Shown here: positions 40,551-51,668 of the stretch, piece by piece
Position numbering within the stretch: position 1 is the stretch's first letter
Layout of the letters: every line of letters begins with the position of its first letter
Source of the DNA: Exobasidium rhododendri
Taxonomy: Eukaryota > Basidiomycota > Exobasidiomycetes > Exobasidiales > Exobasidiaceae
Assembly: GCA_026210745.1 (NCBI GenBank)
Contig: CP110630.1
Location: forward strand, 62,001-126,000
Direction of reading: 5' to 3'
DNA length: 64,000 bases
Translations under genes and position numbers: made by a program
Notes under the pieces: model-generated
What the model saw: the letters and a program-made list of their open reading frames with translations, nothing else
Told to the model about the DNA's origin: nothing
Database searches by the model: none

Positions 40551-42666
40551 TGCCTTCTGCTCGTCAGTGTGTGGTGATGTCGCGCTTCTCAATTTGTGCC
40601 CAGACCTACGGTAATATAAAGACCGTTAGCACGAAAAGAGGAAAGAATCCAATGAGAAGTTCTCGGGACGTCGACGACATGCAATACATTAATGCTCTGC
40701 ACCTCGAATGGAAATGCAACGACCTGGTCAATCAAAAGTTTAGGGGTCACTGAGCGACGACTCAATACTGTATTGAATACGACACGCCCGCGGATAAAGT
40801 GCACCTTCCGGCGGGAATCCGTCAACGTTTTCAGCGCGGCTATTGAGATATGCAACAGACCTCATGGTGGCCTCAGTCGTACCGTGTCGAATACGACATT
40901 CACCCTCGAACCGCATACAAGTTTGAAGTATTTGTGAAACGTCAAAAAACGTCAGAAAAGATTTTTCGAAGAAATTTTCTTATTTCTTACCAGACGCAGG
41001 AATTTCTTTGATCCGGAGATCCGTGCGCGTGAGTCGTATGTCGCATTCGGCCGACAGTGTGCTGACATAATCTGTCTTGTGTAGAGACGTCGACAGATGC
41101 CACGCGTCAGCACATCAGAGACGGAAGTAGAAAAGGACCCCCCCCGCGTCCGTGCTCATTGATTATTCGAGGGAAAAGAAAGTCTTGAATGCGCTTTCTG
41201 TACCCACGCTGAGCGCTTTGACGGCGTGCTTGCTTTTGTCACCGTATAGCCTAAGGGAATACCTTTGTCGTGTCCGCTGTTACCGACTCATCGTCACGAC
41301 GTTGGTGCCTGATAGGAGCTCCTTGGCAATCGATACGTCCGCACAACACCTTGCCGTCTTTCTCTCTCTCTCTCTCTCTTTCGACGAAGATGGATTTAGT
41401 CGGAGAGCGTTGATCTGGTACAGCCTCACCAGCACGTCGACTCCTTTCTCACCCTCTGCAGCATCCGGTCGTACCAGTATAGTTGGGCAGGAACGTAGTG
41501 CATTGCATCGCTAGTTCCTTGCATGCTTCTGTGGGAGAGTTTCACGTCGGCATAGAGGTTCCATCTCGCTTCAGGCGTCACGACCCCTCTTGGATGACAG
41601 TGACATCAGCGCATATCGTACCACTTTTCTGGATCGTACCCTAACCTTGAACGCTTCCGGAATAGAAGAATGTGTATGTGCGGCGGAGTGACGTCCTTCA
41701 TCAGTCTCCGCCTTCTCTCATGACGGTGACTTGTCATTCCATATCTGGTCAATAGGGTTTGCGTAAGATACGGCTGACGACACGGTAGAATTGATTAGCC
41801 GCCCTGGATCGTACCAACCCCGATCGAGGCGCTTCGCTGTAGACGCCTGCAGGGACACTGCCGTGCACGTCCATCATTGAGAGTCGATAATTTTAACCCT
41901 CATGACCTTTCCTTCTTCTGATGCAGACTTCATGACAATTCTCCTCTTTTCGAGCCACAGCACACGTCCAGTCTCAGGGATCTTCGCGAGGATCTACTGA
42001 CGGAAGGGGTCTTTGGCCCATGCATTTTCACTTCCATATAGATACAGTACCTAGATACTGTAAGTCGAAAGTTCATGGGATTAAGTCGCGTGTTTTCTTT
42101 TTTATATTCGCCTTCAGATCTCTGCAAGTTGTGAAGCGCACCAACCCAAAACTGCCTAATGCGGACAGAATTGACCCCAATAGAAACGGGAATACAAGCC
42201 GTGATGGAAAACGGTCAGGGTCGGAGTATTGATTATTGTAGAATATTCTGCGCTGGGAACATAAGGAGAATAAGGATTCGAAAGCGGTCGAATTTTGCAC
42301 TCTTAGTCTTATTACCTTTGTGCGCATCTAGGACTAGAGAGACTTGTCGCTACTGTTCCGCGCTGCCACTTTGTGCAAGATTGCCCATTTTCGGCAACAG
42401 GAAGTAACGAAAGCAGAGATGCGAAGATTTAAACGACGACTGAGGGTCTATGCACGATTCAAAGTGTGATAAGGTGGGAACGATATAAAAAGCTCACAAG
42501 CACCCCTCGTCAGGAACGTCCCTCCTTTCTTCTCTCACTTCCCAAGCGTACCATTTCCCCCCACTCGCCTTACCCGCCTCCTGTGCTCGGTCCCACAACA
42601 CATCAGCCTCCTCTTTCTCTTTGCCCATCCTTGTCCAAGAGTATCAGTCCTCACACATCTATCAAT
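40551..42666. other. largest gene-free region of the window
   Basis: About 2.1 kb between the leftward chitin deacetylase and the rightward PXMP4-like gene. Only short open frames occur (41152-41514, 42159-42407), without domain or signal-peptide support. It includes a CT microsatellite at 41361-41379 and an A/T-rich TATAAAA (42484-42490) about 180 bases before the PXMP4-like ATG. I found no tRNA-like or transposon-like structure; an unrecognised non-coding RNA cannot be excluded. Confidence 0.5.
41361..41379 (+). repeat. CT microsatellite
   Basis: A run of nine to ten CT units in the gene-free region upstream of the PXMP4-like gene. Confidence 0.85.
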
Positions 42667-43405
42667 ATGAAGAACCAAGTCGTAATCGGTATGCTAGACC
42701 AGGTCCTCCACGATCCAAAGATGCACGATGTCCTCACGCTCGTCAAGGTGTGTATTGGTAGAGAGAAAGGAGGGTATCGCTAGGTCTAGTCCGCTCATCT
42801 CCCCTTCTTCCTCACTCTTTCCAATTTGGCAGGCAGCACGCAATGGGGCTGTATTCGGTGCCAAGGTCCGATTCCCACACGCACTAGCCACAGTCATGAT
42901 GTTCGGTCGAGGCAGCCTTCTCTCTCGACTCTCTGTCATTCTACAACTGACTCGACAACACTCCAAGGTCCTAGCACTGTACGCTGTGTCGTACAAGGCT
43001 ATCATGATCATGCTTCGCAACACATTCTCCAATGGAAAGGAACTATCACATTACTCTCTCATTGCGGGTGGTGTGGCAGGTGCATACGTCTTTGGAACAC
43101 GAAATCCAATCAATGAACAGTTGGTTCTATATGCTGCCTCTCGAGCCATGGCTACCATTGTCATTCCTCGAGTAAAGAAGATCTTGAAGGCAAGAGGAGA
43201 AGCACTACAACACGCCCAAGCAGCTCCCCTTGCGAATAACCCCAACCTTAATTTCCGCATCTTTGCTGCGCTGAGCTGGTCAGTCGCAATGTGGCTATAT
43301 TCAAATCGTCGTGCTAGAGTGGGTCAAAGTCTGGTTGGAACAATGGACTACCTGTACGCTTCGTGCGAGCAATGGGATGGTCTCAAGAGCTTCCTAGGTG
43401 TCTAG
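42667..43405 (+). CDS. peroxisomal membrane protein, PXMP4 (PMP24)-like
   Basis: Tim17/22/23-superfamily integral membrane protein of the peroxisome. Exons 42667-42747 and 42833-43405, phase-0 junction, 217 residues, as in family members. The spliced junction gives LTLVKAARNGAVFGAKVRFPHALATVMMFGRG, which contains the PXMP4 hallmark RNGxxYGxKxRxPHA. Later segments (YAVSYKAIMIMLRN, HYSLIAGGVAGAYVFG and INEQLVLYAASRAM) are the hydrophobic helices with the Gly-rich Tim17-like repeat. The molecular function in peroxisomes is not established. The stop codon lies inside an 18-base direct repeat. Confidence 0.88.
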
Positions 43406-43435
43406 TGCTGGCCACATCTAGGTGTCTAGTGCTGG
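43394..43435 (+). repeat. 18-base direct repeat spanning the PXMP4-like stop codon
   Basis: CTAGGTGTCTAGTGCTGG occurs at 43394-43411 and again at 43418-43435, separated by six bases. The first copy contains the last codons and stop of the PXMP4-like gene. Confidence 0.85.
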
Positions 43436-43508
43436 ACATGTGCAAGTCGACTTCGCTTCAACGTCACAACAATCCTCCAAGTACCACATCGGGCCTTCCC
43501 TGTCTACT

Positions 43509-43562
43509 CAAGACGGTCAATCCAGTCTATTCAAGACGGTCAATCCAGTCTATTCAAGGCGG
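43509..43562 (+). repeat. 23-base tandem repeat, about 2.3 copies
   Basis: The unit starting CAAGACGGTCAATCCAG is repeated head-to-tail at 43509-43531 and 43532-43554, with a partial third copy (CAAGGCGG) to 43562. It lies in the 3' flank of the PXMP4-like gene. The rest of 43406-43876 holds nothing else that I can name, except simple ATTC-type repeats near 43658-43675. Confidence 0.88.
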
Positions 43563-43876
43563 TGAAAAGCTACTTGTTCTCAAGGTTCCGCATTGTCACA
43601 AATGCTCTTAAAAGGGCATACTGACATGCAAGCAGACCTCAACACTCACTCAGTCATTCGTTCATTCATTCATTCGTTTCTGTCCCACATCATATCTTAT
43701 TCGCTTCAACGAACAACAAATTATAGGACCGAAATACGTCACCTATCTTTTACATACCTCTGTACTATACTACCATGATTCGCAATTCAAGCACCATTCT
43801 CCCGCTTCTTCCTTCATTCTGTTTTTTGCAAAGCAAAGCTACATCTACGATGTGTATGACACCTCCTTCAGCCTTC

Positions 43877-45058
43877 CTACCGGCTCTCAGTGCCTTGTGA
43901 AACAGCCGATCGAGCTGCTTTCTTGAAGTCGTCCTCGAGAGTGAAGGGCAGCCCTGAGGCTCGCAGCAGCTCCTTTGCTTCTTCCGCTTCCGTGCCCATG
44001 ACGCGTATGGTCGTTGGTGTGGTGATGTCGTTCTCCTTCACTGCTTGGATGATGCCTTCCGCTACTAATGAGCATCGAGTGAGACCTCCAAACGTATTGA
44101 CAAAGATCGACTTCACAGACGGATCTCGATGGAGCGTTTCGATAGCCAATTTCGCGTTGGCCACATTTGCCCCACCTCCGCCGTCCAGGAAGTTGGTCGG
44201 CATACCTCCGACCATGGCCAGACCATCCATCGTTGCCATGGCATTTCCAGCTCCGTAGCCGAATGACCCGACGTTACCGCCGTTGTTAAGCTTGATATAG
44301 AAGAGACCGCCATCTTCTGCCTGTGCAGTGTTGGCATCTCGCTTACTCTTTGCCTTTAGATGTTCTTCCCGGAGAGCCTCTACTCGATGGACAGCAAAGT
44401 CGTCGAACTCAAGAAAAGGGGCCGCTCTTTGTGTTCGTGAGAGGAAATATCAGCATCTGCGTCACCAAAGAAAGAAATAGTCCAAGTCTACTCACACTTT
44501 AATATCATCGCCATCGACGACTAGCGTACCGGAAAACCATATCCCCTCGCATTTGTCAAACGTGTGCCATAGCTCTTGCAGCAATTGAGATGTCTTCTCT
44601 GTGGCGGAATCGGAAAAGTGGATCTTTGCAGTCGATGAGACTTGCTGCAGAATACTATGCGTATGATCAAGAGTAAGGCCGGAGGATAGGTCAATCGGAA
44701 GATGTACGACGTTAGATGGATCGTCCTTTTGTGCTTTTAGTATGCCTAGATCACCAAGTCCAAATTTGGAGCGATCTATGTCGAGTATGGAGCTCGGACA
44801 AAGCTGTAAAGAAGGTCCGAAATGTACCTTTGCACCATCTCTAGGATCGGAAGATGAGGAGAGTGATTGCGGTCGTCGATCTGCATGCAGGAGGAATGCT
44901 ACAGAAGTCGGGGAATCGGATCGACTGGGCGTCATTTCAACAGCTTGAAGGCGCTTGCGAAGAAAAGCGACGGCATCGTTGGCTTGTAGATGCAGCGATC
45001 TGCTCTTTGATGGCGAGGATGTGCGAGCAGCTACACGGACCGCTCTCCTCCATATCAT
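43877..45058 (-). CDS. succinyl-CoA ligase beta-subunit-like protein, degenerate ATP-grasp
   Basis: Minus-strand model: exons 45058-44496 and 44426-43877, phase-2 junction, 370 residues (canonical beta subunits are about 390-420 mature). The N-terminus is Arg/Ser-rich (MIWRRAVRVAARTSSPSKSRS), as in a mitochondrial presequence. The C-terminal CoA-ligase domain is well conserved: YIKLNNGGNVGSFGYGAGNAMATMD, GGMPTNFLDGGGGANV, IFVNTFGGLTRCSLVAEGI and ASGLPFTLEDDFKKAA. By contrast the N-terminal half lacks the recognisable ATP-grasp elements (the glycine-rich LAGGRGKG-type loop and the VGSPQGG-type motif) and is mostly unalignable by eye. It is divergently paired with an alpha-like gene. Either a pseudo-enzyme or regulatory partner, or a ligase with changed nucleotide or substrate use. 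Confidence 0.78.
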
Positions 45059-45327
45059 GCTGCTGTGATGGAGTTAAGATGTTGCAGACAGAGGGCGTTC
45101 CGATGTACTGGAATCATAGGAAGAGAGGAACTCGACGCGGGGCACCAATCGAGTTCTTTACTATGCTACCTGACCCAAAATGTGGAGAAGAGGCCAAACG
45201 GACAACGCGGGGGAACAGAGATGGCGCGAATCTTCCCTATACATTTCGACCTAAGGCCGCTCTGGGCTTTTCCCTCCCAGGTCTTCTCCATCACTTGGAA
45301 GGCCCGTTTCACTCCATAAAAAGGAAG
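45059..45327. promoter_or_regulatory. bidirectional promoter of the succinyl-CoA ligase-like pair
   Basis: 269 bases separate the ATGs of the leftward beta-like and rightward alpha-like genes. The compact head-to-head layout suggests co-expression of two subunits. The rightward frame is open across this region, but the family N-terminus begins at 45328. Confidence 0.55.
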
Positions 45328-46376
45328 ATGGCAGCGAGCACCATTCGCAACTTAGCTGTTGGGAAGGACTCAAGATGCATCATCCAAGGATTTACCGGCA
45401 AGATGAGTACGTTTCACTCGAAATTAAGCCTTAGTATGGGCACCAACATTGTGGGGGGAGTCTCGCCAGGAAAGGGAGGTCAAGTGCATTTAGACAGGCC
45501 AGTCTTCAGCTCAGTGAAAGAAGCGAATCACCATCTCAAGCCACACGCTACAGCAGTCTTTGTCCCAGCACTCCTGGCTGCCGACGCCATCATCGATGCG
45601 ATCGAGAATGAGATACCACTCATCGTCAGTGTAGCAGAAGGCATCCCGCTGCGTGATCAGATGAGAGTCATGGCAGCCTTGCAATCGCAGAACAAGTCAA
45701 GGGTGATTGGAGCGAACAGTCCTGGCATGTCGAATCCGTGAGTGGGCATGTGTTGAGTTGAATGATATGTTGTGAGTTTGACGCAGTAATCTGCTGTCAC
45801 AGTGCCGGCTGTCGACTAGGGATATCGCCTGTCAACGTTGCCAAGCCTGGGCCTATAGGTGAGTGTACAGTATGTAATGAAAAGTCTACCGAATCTCACC
45901 AGCGGAATCACTACACTTTCTGAACAGGAATCGCCTCTCGATCGGGCACTCTGTCGTACGAAGCAAGTCACAGCACGAAACCGATGGGTCAATCTTACAT
46001 CTTTGGACTGGGTGGTGACTTCTATCCAGGTACACGACATGCTGAAGCAGTGGAATTCTTCATGCATGACACAACAACACATGGCATCGTCCTTGTTGGA
46101 GAAGTGGGCGGGACAATGGAGGAAGAAGCGGCCGATCTGATCAAGGCAAAATACCTCAATTCGAGTGGCCAGCCTATAAAGCCAATCGTAGGCTTCATTG
46201 CCGGTAGGAATGTGCCACCTGGTCAGATCTTTGGTCACGCTGGTGCGATATGGAGAGATGGACTAGGTTCCGCTGATGAGAAGAGAAAAGCATGGGAAGA
46301 TGCCGGGATCGTGCTTGTTGACTCTATTGGAGTAGTCGGACCGGCAATACAGGCTGAATTGCAGAAGAGGACGTGA
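45328..46376 (+). CDS. succinyl-CoA ligase alpha-subunit-like protein
   Basis: Three exons: 45328-45737, 45803-45858 and 45928-46376 (phases 2 and 1), 304 residues. The CoA-binding domain has IIQGFTGKMSTFHSKL and NIVGGVSPGKGGQVH, then FVPALLAADAIIDAIENEIP and the exon-spanning NSPGMSNPAGCRLGISPVNV. The ligase domain has IASRSGTLSYEAS, GLGGDFYPGT and VLVGEVGGTMEEEAADL. The phospho-histidine is H259 in GHAGAIW; the loop after it (RDGLGSADEKRKAWEDAG) is altered from the usual IIAGGKGGA. Compared with canonical TCA-cycle alpha subunits it is clearly diverged (MSTFHSKLSLSMGTN instead of QGTFH..QAIEYGT), so it is probably a paralogue. It starts with a short possible mitochondrial leader. A 14-C run directly follows the stop. 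Confidence 0.85.
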
Positions 46377-46817
46377 CCCCCCCCCCCCCCTAGTACTACG
46401 TGTGTAATTTAATCTGTGACACTTTGATCTACTCAATTAAGCGCAGGAGCAGCCTATTCGTAGCATAGTAGCAGCAGGAAGTCGATGATGACCACATCTC
46501 ATTCAATGTCGATGAGGTCCTTGTCAAAGATTGCTAATCAGCAACGAGCCCTCGCGATGGCGACTGCAAAGCAAGACGCTACAGAAAGTACGATTGTCTA
46601 GTCGAGATCCTGTAGAACAGTCTAGTGCGATAATCTTCTCATCTCGTTTAAGGAGCCTGCCGCCGGCGCAAGAGATAGAGGATAAAGAAGCTCTAATTTC
46701 AAATAAGTAGACCGAATCTCTACAAGGCACACTTGACTGTTTGCGCGGCTGAGTAAGTTCTACCTTCCCCCTCCTTCTCCAGACTTACCTACCGACTGGA
46801 AAGTTGATTTCGTCGTC
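46377..46817. other. intergenic region with poly-C tract
   Basis: A run of 14 C (46377-46390) begins immediately after the alpha-like stop codon. The remaining 430 bases hold no supported gene and end in a CT-rich promoter-like segment before 46818. Confidence 0.55.
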
Positions 46818-47888
46818 ATGTCAGTACAGAAGCTTCGTCTTGCCTCGGGTCGATCGCTGGACTTCATCATCGAAGGCTCATCTGCAGAGGATGCTCTGAC
46901 CTTTGTGTACATCCATGGCACACCTTCTGCCTATCCGGTGATGAGATCGCTCATTATTGGTTGCCAAGAACACAATTTTAAGTTGATCAGCTTCTCCCGA
47001 GCTGGCTATGGAGATTCGAGCAGGCATGCTGGAAGAAGTGTAGTTGATATAGTCGATGATGTCAAGTCCTTACTGGAGCATTTAAAGGTGAAGGAATGTG
47101 TAGTCGGAGGGTGGAGCGGTGGTGGTGAGTTGTGCAGTCGGATGTTCCTTCCTCTTATGCCTGATAGGAGAGTAGCTGATGGGAGGAAGATCTTGTTCAT
47201 CGCAGGACCCCATGCACTCGCCTGCGCCGCGCGGCTCGAGAGCTGTGTTGGTTCACTTTGCATTGCTGGAGTAGCGCCGTATGTTGAATCAACAGGACTT
47301 GACTGGCTCGAGGGTCAAGGAGAAGATAGTGAGTGGAGTTCTCCTTTTTTTCACTTGGTCTGAAGCCTGACCTGGTTACAACAACTCCGTTCTCCTAAAC
47401 TACTGCCCCTTCCGAACTCAGACGTGCAAGAGTTCAAAGCATCGCTCGAAGGGGAAGAACCTACGCGAGCATTCGTCGACGCGCAACGAAAGGAGCTGAT
47501 CATCGCCAATGCAGCGGGCATTGTGGAAGAGATGTCGTCGATCCTACCAGACATTGACAAGAAGGCCCTGCTTGAGAACCAAGATGTGGGTTCTTCACTG
47601 GAAGTAACGTTTAAAGAAGCGCTAAAGAACAATTCAGACGGTTGGGTGGATGACGATCTAGCATTCGTCAAGCCCTGGGAGTTCGAATTGAGCGAGATCA
47701 AGAAGCCCGTCTTTCTCTACCAAGGCAGTCTGGATCTGATGGTGCCGTACGGGCATGGTCAGTGGCTTGCCAAGAATTTGCCCCAAGAACATCTGACTAC
47801 GCATCTCATTGAAGGAGAGGGACACATCTCCATCTGGCTCGGGTACATGGACAGCATGCTAAAAGAACTGTCGAGTCTTCGACGGTGA
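46818..47888 (+). CDS. alpha/beta hydrolase
   Basis: Alpha/beta-hydrolase-fold protein of 298 residues. Exons 46818-47124, 47206-47328 and 47422-47888 (both junctions phase 1). Motifs: oxyanion-hole region YIHGTPSAYPVMR, SRAGYGDSS, nucleophile elbow GGWSGGGPHALACA formed exactly across intron 1 (Ser as nucleophile), LDLMVPYGHGQWLA near the acid, and EGEGHISIWL with the catalytic His. Intron 1 is 81 bases, a multiple of three, with no in-frame stop; its retention would insert 27 residues right after the nucleophile elbow. No signal peptide. Likely an esterase, lipase or epoxide-hydrolase-like enzyme; substrate unknown. Confidence 0.82.
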
Positions 47889-48167
47889 TGTTCGTTTCCA
47901 GACTTGCCAGACTATAGACTATCTCCTGTTCATCATTAATGAGCATACGTTGCCAAATGCCATCACTCTTCTTGTCGCACTCATGCCGTTGAGGCATCGA
48001 TACCGATAGAAAGTTGACATTTGAAAATATGTTTTCATTTTAGGAGATGACATGATGAGGAAAGACACACATGAGTATATATGATGACAAGGTAAAAGCC
48101 CAAAAGGTGACACAAGCAAGAAAAAGAACAATACAAGAAGAATAGTGTGTTGAGAGGTACAAAGGAT

Positions 48168-49883
48168 CTATGCAATGAAAGCCCAGAACTTCTCCCAAGC
48201 ATTCGTTGGCTTGGGCTCTTCTACCTCAGCGTCGAGGATGGTCTGGAGACCAGTGACAAAGTCCATCTCGGCAGGCTTGACGAACTTTCCTCCGTATCGC
48301 CAGGCTCCGAAAGCGTAAAGGACGAAGAAGAATGGCACGGGGAAGTAGTTGGTGACAAAGTCGGATGCAGACCAGTTGCCGTTGAGGAAAGTGCTCCATC
48401 CACAGAAGAAGATGATGAGCGAAGTCCAGAAGATGGTGTACCAAGAGAAGAAAGTTCCTCCCATAGTCTTGTAGGGGAGCATTTCACTGGAGTGACCTTG
48501 AGCAGACATTCCCTTCTTGAATCGCAAGTGAGTGATTCCAATGACGAGCCAGGTAACTAGACCAGCGACGGAGGTCAAGTTGGCAAAGTATCCGAAAACG
48601 GTGGCCGAACCACTTCCGCAAGACATGAAAGCCAAGCAAGAGAAGAGGAAGGAGACAAGAAGGGAGAAGTAAGGAAGTCCCCATCGAGTAGTCTTGGCAA
48701 AGAATCGAGGAGCTTGACCGGCAATGGCGAGTCCGTACAGAGCTCGAGAAGAGGTGTACATGTCACTGGAGGCGGCACTGACGGCTGAAGTCAAGAGACA
48801 AGCATTGATGACACTGGGAAGACCCTTGATACCGGCCGCTTGGATGGCAATGACGAAGGGTGATCGAGCAGCAGTGTGCGACTTGAGGCTCAAGTTGGGT
48901 GAGTTGGAGGGGGTGATGACGGAGATGGCGAGAGTTCCGAAGATGTAGAAGATGAGGATTCGGTAGAAGACCTTTCGAATGGCCGAAGGGATGGTCTTCC
49001 TTGGGTTACGAGCTTCACCAGCTGCCATGCCGACAATCTCAGTACCGATGAAAGAGAAACCGGCGTTGATGAGGACGGACCAGAAGCCTAGGAATCGTCC
49101 TAGAGCGCCAGCAATACCGTTGTATTGGACAAAGGGACCGGGGTTCTTCCAGTATCGGAATCCAAGTCTTCCCTGTTTACCAGTGGCACCGACATCGAGG
49201 AGGAAAGAGAGGATGATGAGACCAGTGATGGTCAAGACCTTGATGGAGCAGAACCAGAACTCGGATTCAGCGTATCCTCGAGCGCCCATCAAGTTGATGA
49301 TGAGGACAACGACGAGAGCAGAGGCAATGAAGATGGCAGGACTGGCATCGGACCAGTAAGAGCAAAGAACGGCGGCGGCAGAAAGTTCAGCTGGCAAGAC
49401 AATGAGCCAATTAAAGACGTAATTGTATCCCATGGCAAAGCTCATTGCGGGGGAGATGAATCGACCGGCCAACTTGATGTGTCCACCGGGCACGGGGAGG
49501 TACGAGAGGAACTCTCCTAGACATTGCATCATGGCGAAGCAGACGGATCCCATGATGATGTATCCAAGCCAGAGACCGACGGGTCCACCGTTGTGCAATG
49601 ATCCAGCAGTTCCCAGGAAGAGACTGTTGAGGAGGAGGAAGAGGAGACGAGGTCAGTCGAAGATCACCATCTTCAGACAATACGATGACTGCACTCACCC
49701 TGTACCGATGACACCTCCAATACTGATCATGGCAACGTGACGAGGCTTCATGACAGCGTGGAGCATCTCTCCTTGCTTCTGACCGAGGTCATTGGTCTCA
49801 GGTTGATCATATTGGCCATTCTCTAAGGTGCCAACGTAGGCATCCTTTTCATCACCCTTGTAGATGTCTTCCTTGGAGTCCAT
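48168..49883 (-). CDS. amino-acid permease (APC superfamily, fungal YAT type)
   Basis: Plasma-membrane H+/amino-acid symporter of 546 residues. Minus-strand exons 49883-49699 and 49623-48168, phase-2 junction. A hydrophilic cytosolic N-terminus of about 45 residues, rich in acids and Lys, precedes the signature KPRHVAMISIGGVIGTGLFLGTAG, where the splice falls inside the first transmembrane helix. About 12 hydrophobic helices follow, including GLWLGYIIMGSVCFAMMQCLGEF, YNYVFNWLIVLPAELSAAAVL, SFIGTEIVGMAAGEARNPRKTIP and SAASSDMYTSSRALYGLA. The end is hydrophilic (PKPTNAWEKFWAFIA). All family motifs are intact. Substrate (general amino acids, proline or GABA) cannot be fixed by eye. Confidence 0.92.
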
Positions 49884-51668
49884 CGTGAGAGATGCTTATG
49901 TGGGAGAGTGAGGTAGAGGGAGGATGTACGTTATTCGAGAGAAGAGGAGGAAGAGGAGGAGGAATGGGAGGAGGAGGTGGGTGGGATGTGGGTAATCAGG
50001 CTGGAGATGTCTCGGTCCTGCCTGCTCTTATACCCTTGATGATCACTTGTAGGGCGAGTGGGGGAGTGTCCTTGCGGTATCTTCTGGCAGCGTACCCACT
50101 TTTCCTTATCGTGCGACCCCTCCTGCTCCTTCTCACAAGCTGCCCTGACAGTGGTCTTGTGGGCAGCGTCGTGCATGAATCGTGTAGGGCACGCACCTGT
50201 CCAGTGTAAGCCTTTGGGAAGAAGTGTCATTAATTCGACTTACGCCACATTTTGGTAGTAGAGACAGATGGTGCTCCCCCCCTGTCACCTACTCCTAGTG
50301 CGAAAAAAGGTCAGGAAGGGTGGTAAGCTTTCATGCTTCTAATAGAATGCGCGCGGGGAGGTCAAAGGAAGCTTTTTTCTACTTACCTGCAGGCAAGCGA
50401 CAGAGTAGGACCTTGCATGAAGTAATTGAAGCCGTTTCCCATACTCCTCTAATGGCTTGTCACCTTCCCCCACCTGAGTCGGTAAAACAATCTCGAGGGC
50501 AATCTTATCATTGACGAAGAAGTAGAGTCTTTCTTGCTCTTTTGACGTCGCGAAAGCTAGACCTTGTGGATAGTTTGCATGAAATATGCACCTCTAGCAC
50601 AGTTTGGTCCATACTGCGATAGTGAAGCTTTTACAACACGTATATTTGCTTTCTATGCTAAACGATATCAGTTCGGTGTGATGTACAAATAGAATACATT
50701 AGTTTTCTACTCGAATTCTTTCCGACGGCCCAGGCCACACGACGCCACCCACTGTTTAGGCCGCACCGGCTAGCTTCCGCGGGTTCACCGACCGTTACAG
50801 ATTCATAAGAAATCAGCTGCACCTTGTTGTATTATGATTTACTACACCTTAATGCTTTTATACAAACCCACAAATAAGATTCTGACAGATACCCTAGCGT
50901 GGCTCTGGGAACACGACACTCGACCCTTGGCACTGTTCACGATAAGGCAGGCTCGTCTTATCTCTTCGTCTGGCGCTTCGCTATCTTCGCACTCCCTTTC
51001 TTCCTGCGAAGGTCAGAGACAAGAAAGAAATGGTGGACCTCTGTACCCTTTGTTTGCTCTCGGAGGTGGCGAGGGTATTGCAAACGATCAGCCGGTGAAA
51101 AAACTTTTGACCGTTCGGGACATCTCAATCTTTCACCGACAGACGGAGAAGATGGCCGAGCATGGACAGATAAGGACCACCTTGATCAGTTGATGCTATG
51201 AAACGTGCGAGTAGCAAGTAATCTAATAGATAAGCGTCGGGGGTATCTCCTGGCAGCTATGTTCTCGATCGGGCAATGTGTAGTGGGCAGTGGCGATGAT
51301 CAGTGCATCCTCAGAGATAGCTTCATTCTCCCAACAGCACGGGCATCCGCTAAGCAATTGTTTCTCTTACAGATTAGCCATGTGAGCTCAGACCTGCCTT
51401 GACGATCGTGTTCGTTCTACGTAAGACTCAGCGATATGGGTAGCCTGCTCATCCCTTACAAAAGTCTCGCTTGCACGATTGAAATCTTCCACTTCCGTCA
51501 CTCGAGGTTAATCATCCCATTTGCCATGAATGGCTACATTGAGCTCTTTGCCACTTCATTGTTCTTTTGTCTATGGTCAACACTAATAGTACCTTAAAAG
51601 ATGATAACATTTAAATTAAAGTTCGTCGGGGAGGACGTAGGTTCGACACTGTCACCACTTTCCCTCTT
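49884..51668. other. gene-free region between permease and LDAH gene
   Basis: About 1.8 kb. The left part holds the permease promoter: a GA/GGA-rich strand asymmetry at 49915-49990 and a minus-strand TATAAG near 50028. Open frames at 50834-51201 have no supporting features. Nothing else was recognised. Confidence 0.5.

Noticed and set aside
43509-43562. Possible CRISPR-like repeat
   Set aside because: The repeat copies are adjacent without spacers and the genome is clearly fungal; it is a plain tandem duplication.
44854-45327. Upstream extension of the alpha-like ligase frame
   Set aside because: The frame is open, but overlaps the leftward beta-like gene and has no family similarity; the conserved N-terminus begins at 45328.
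50834-51201. Two overlapping rightward open frames of 100 and 119 codons
   Set aside because: They share the same DNA in different frames, and neither shows a recognisable protein or a splice partner.
51630-51650. GGTTCGACAC resembling a tRNA B box
   Set aside because: No A box at the right distance and no cloverleaf could be drawn; no tRNA gene is supported anywhere in the window.
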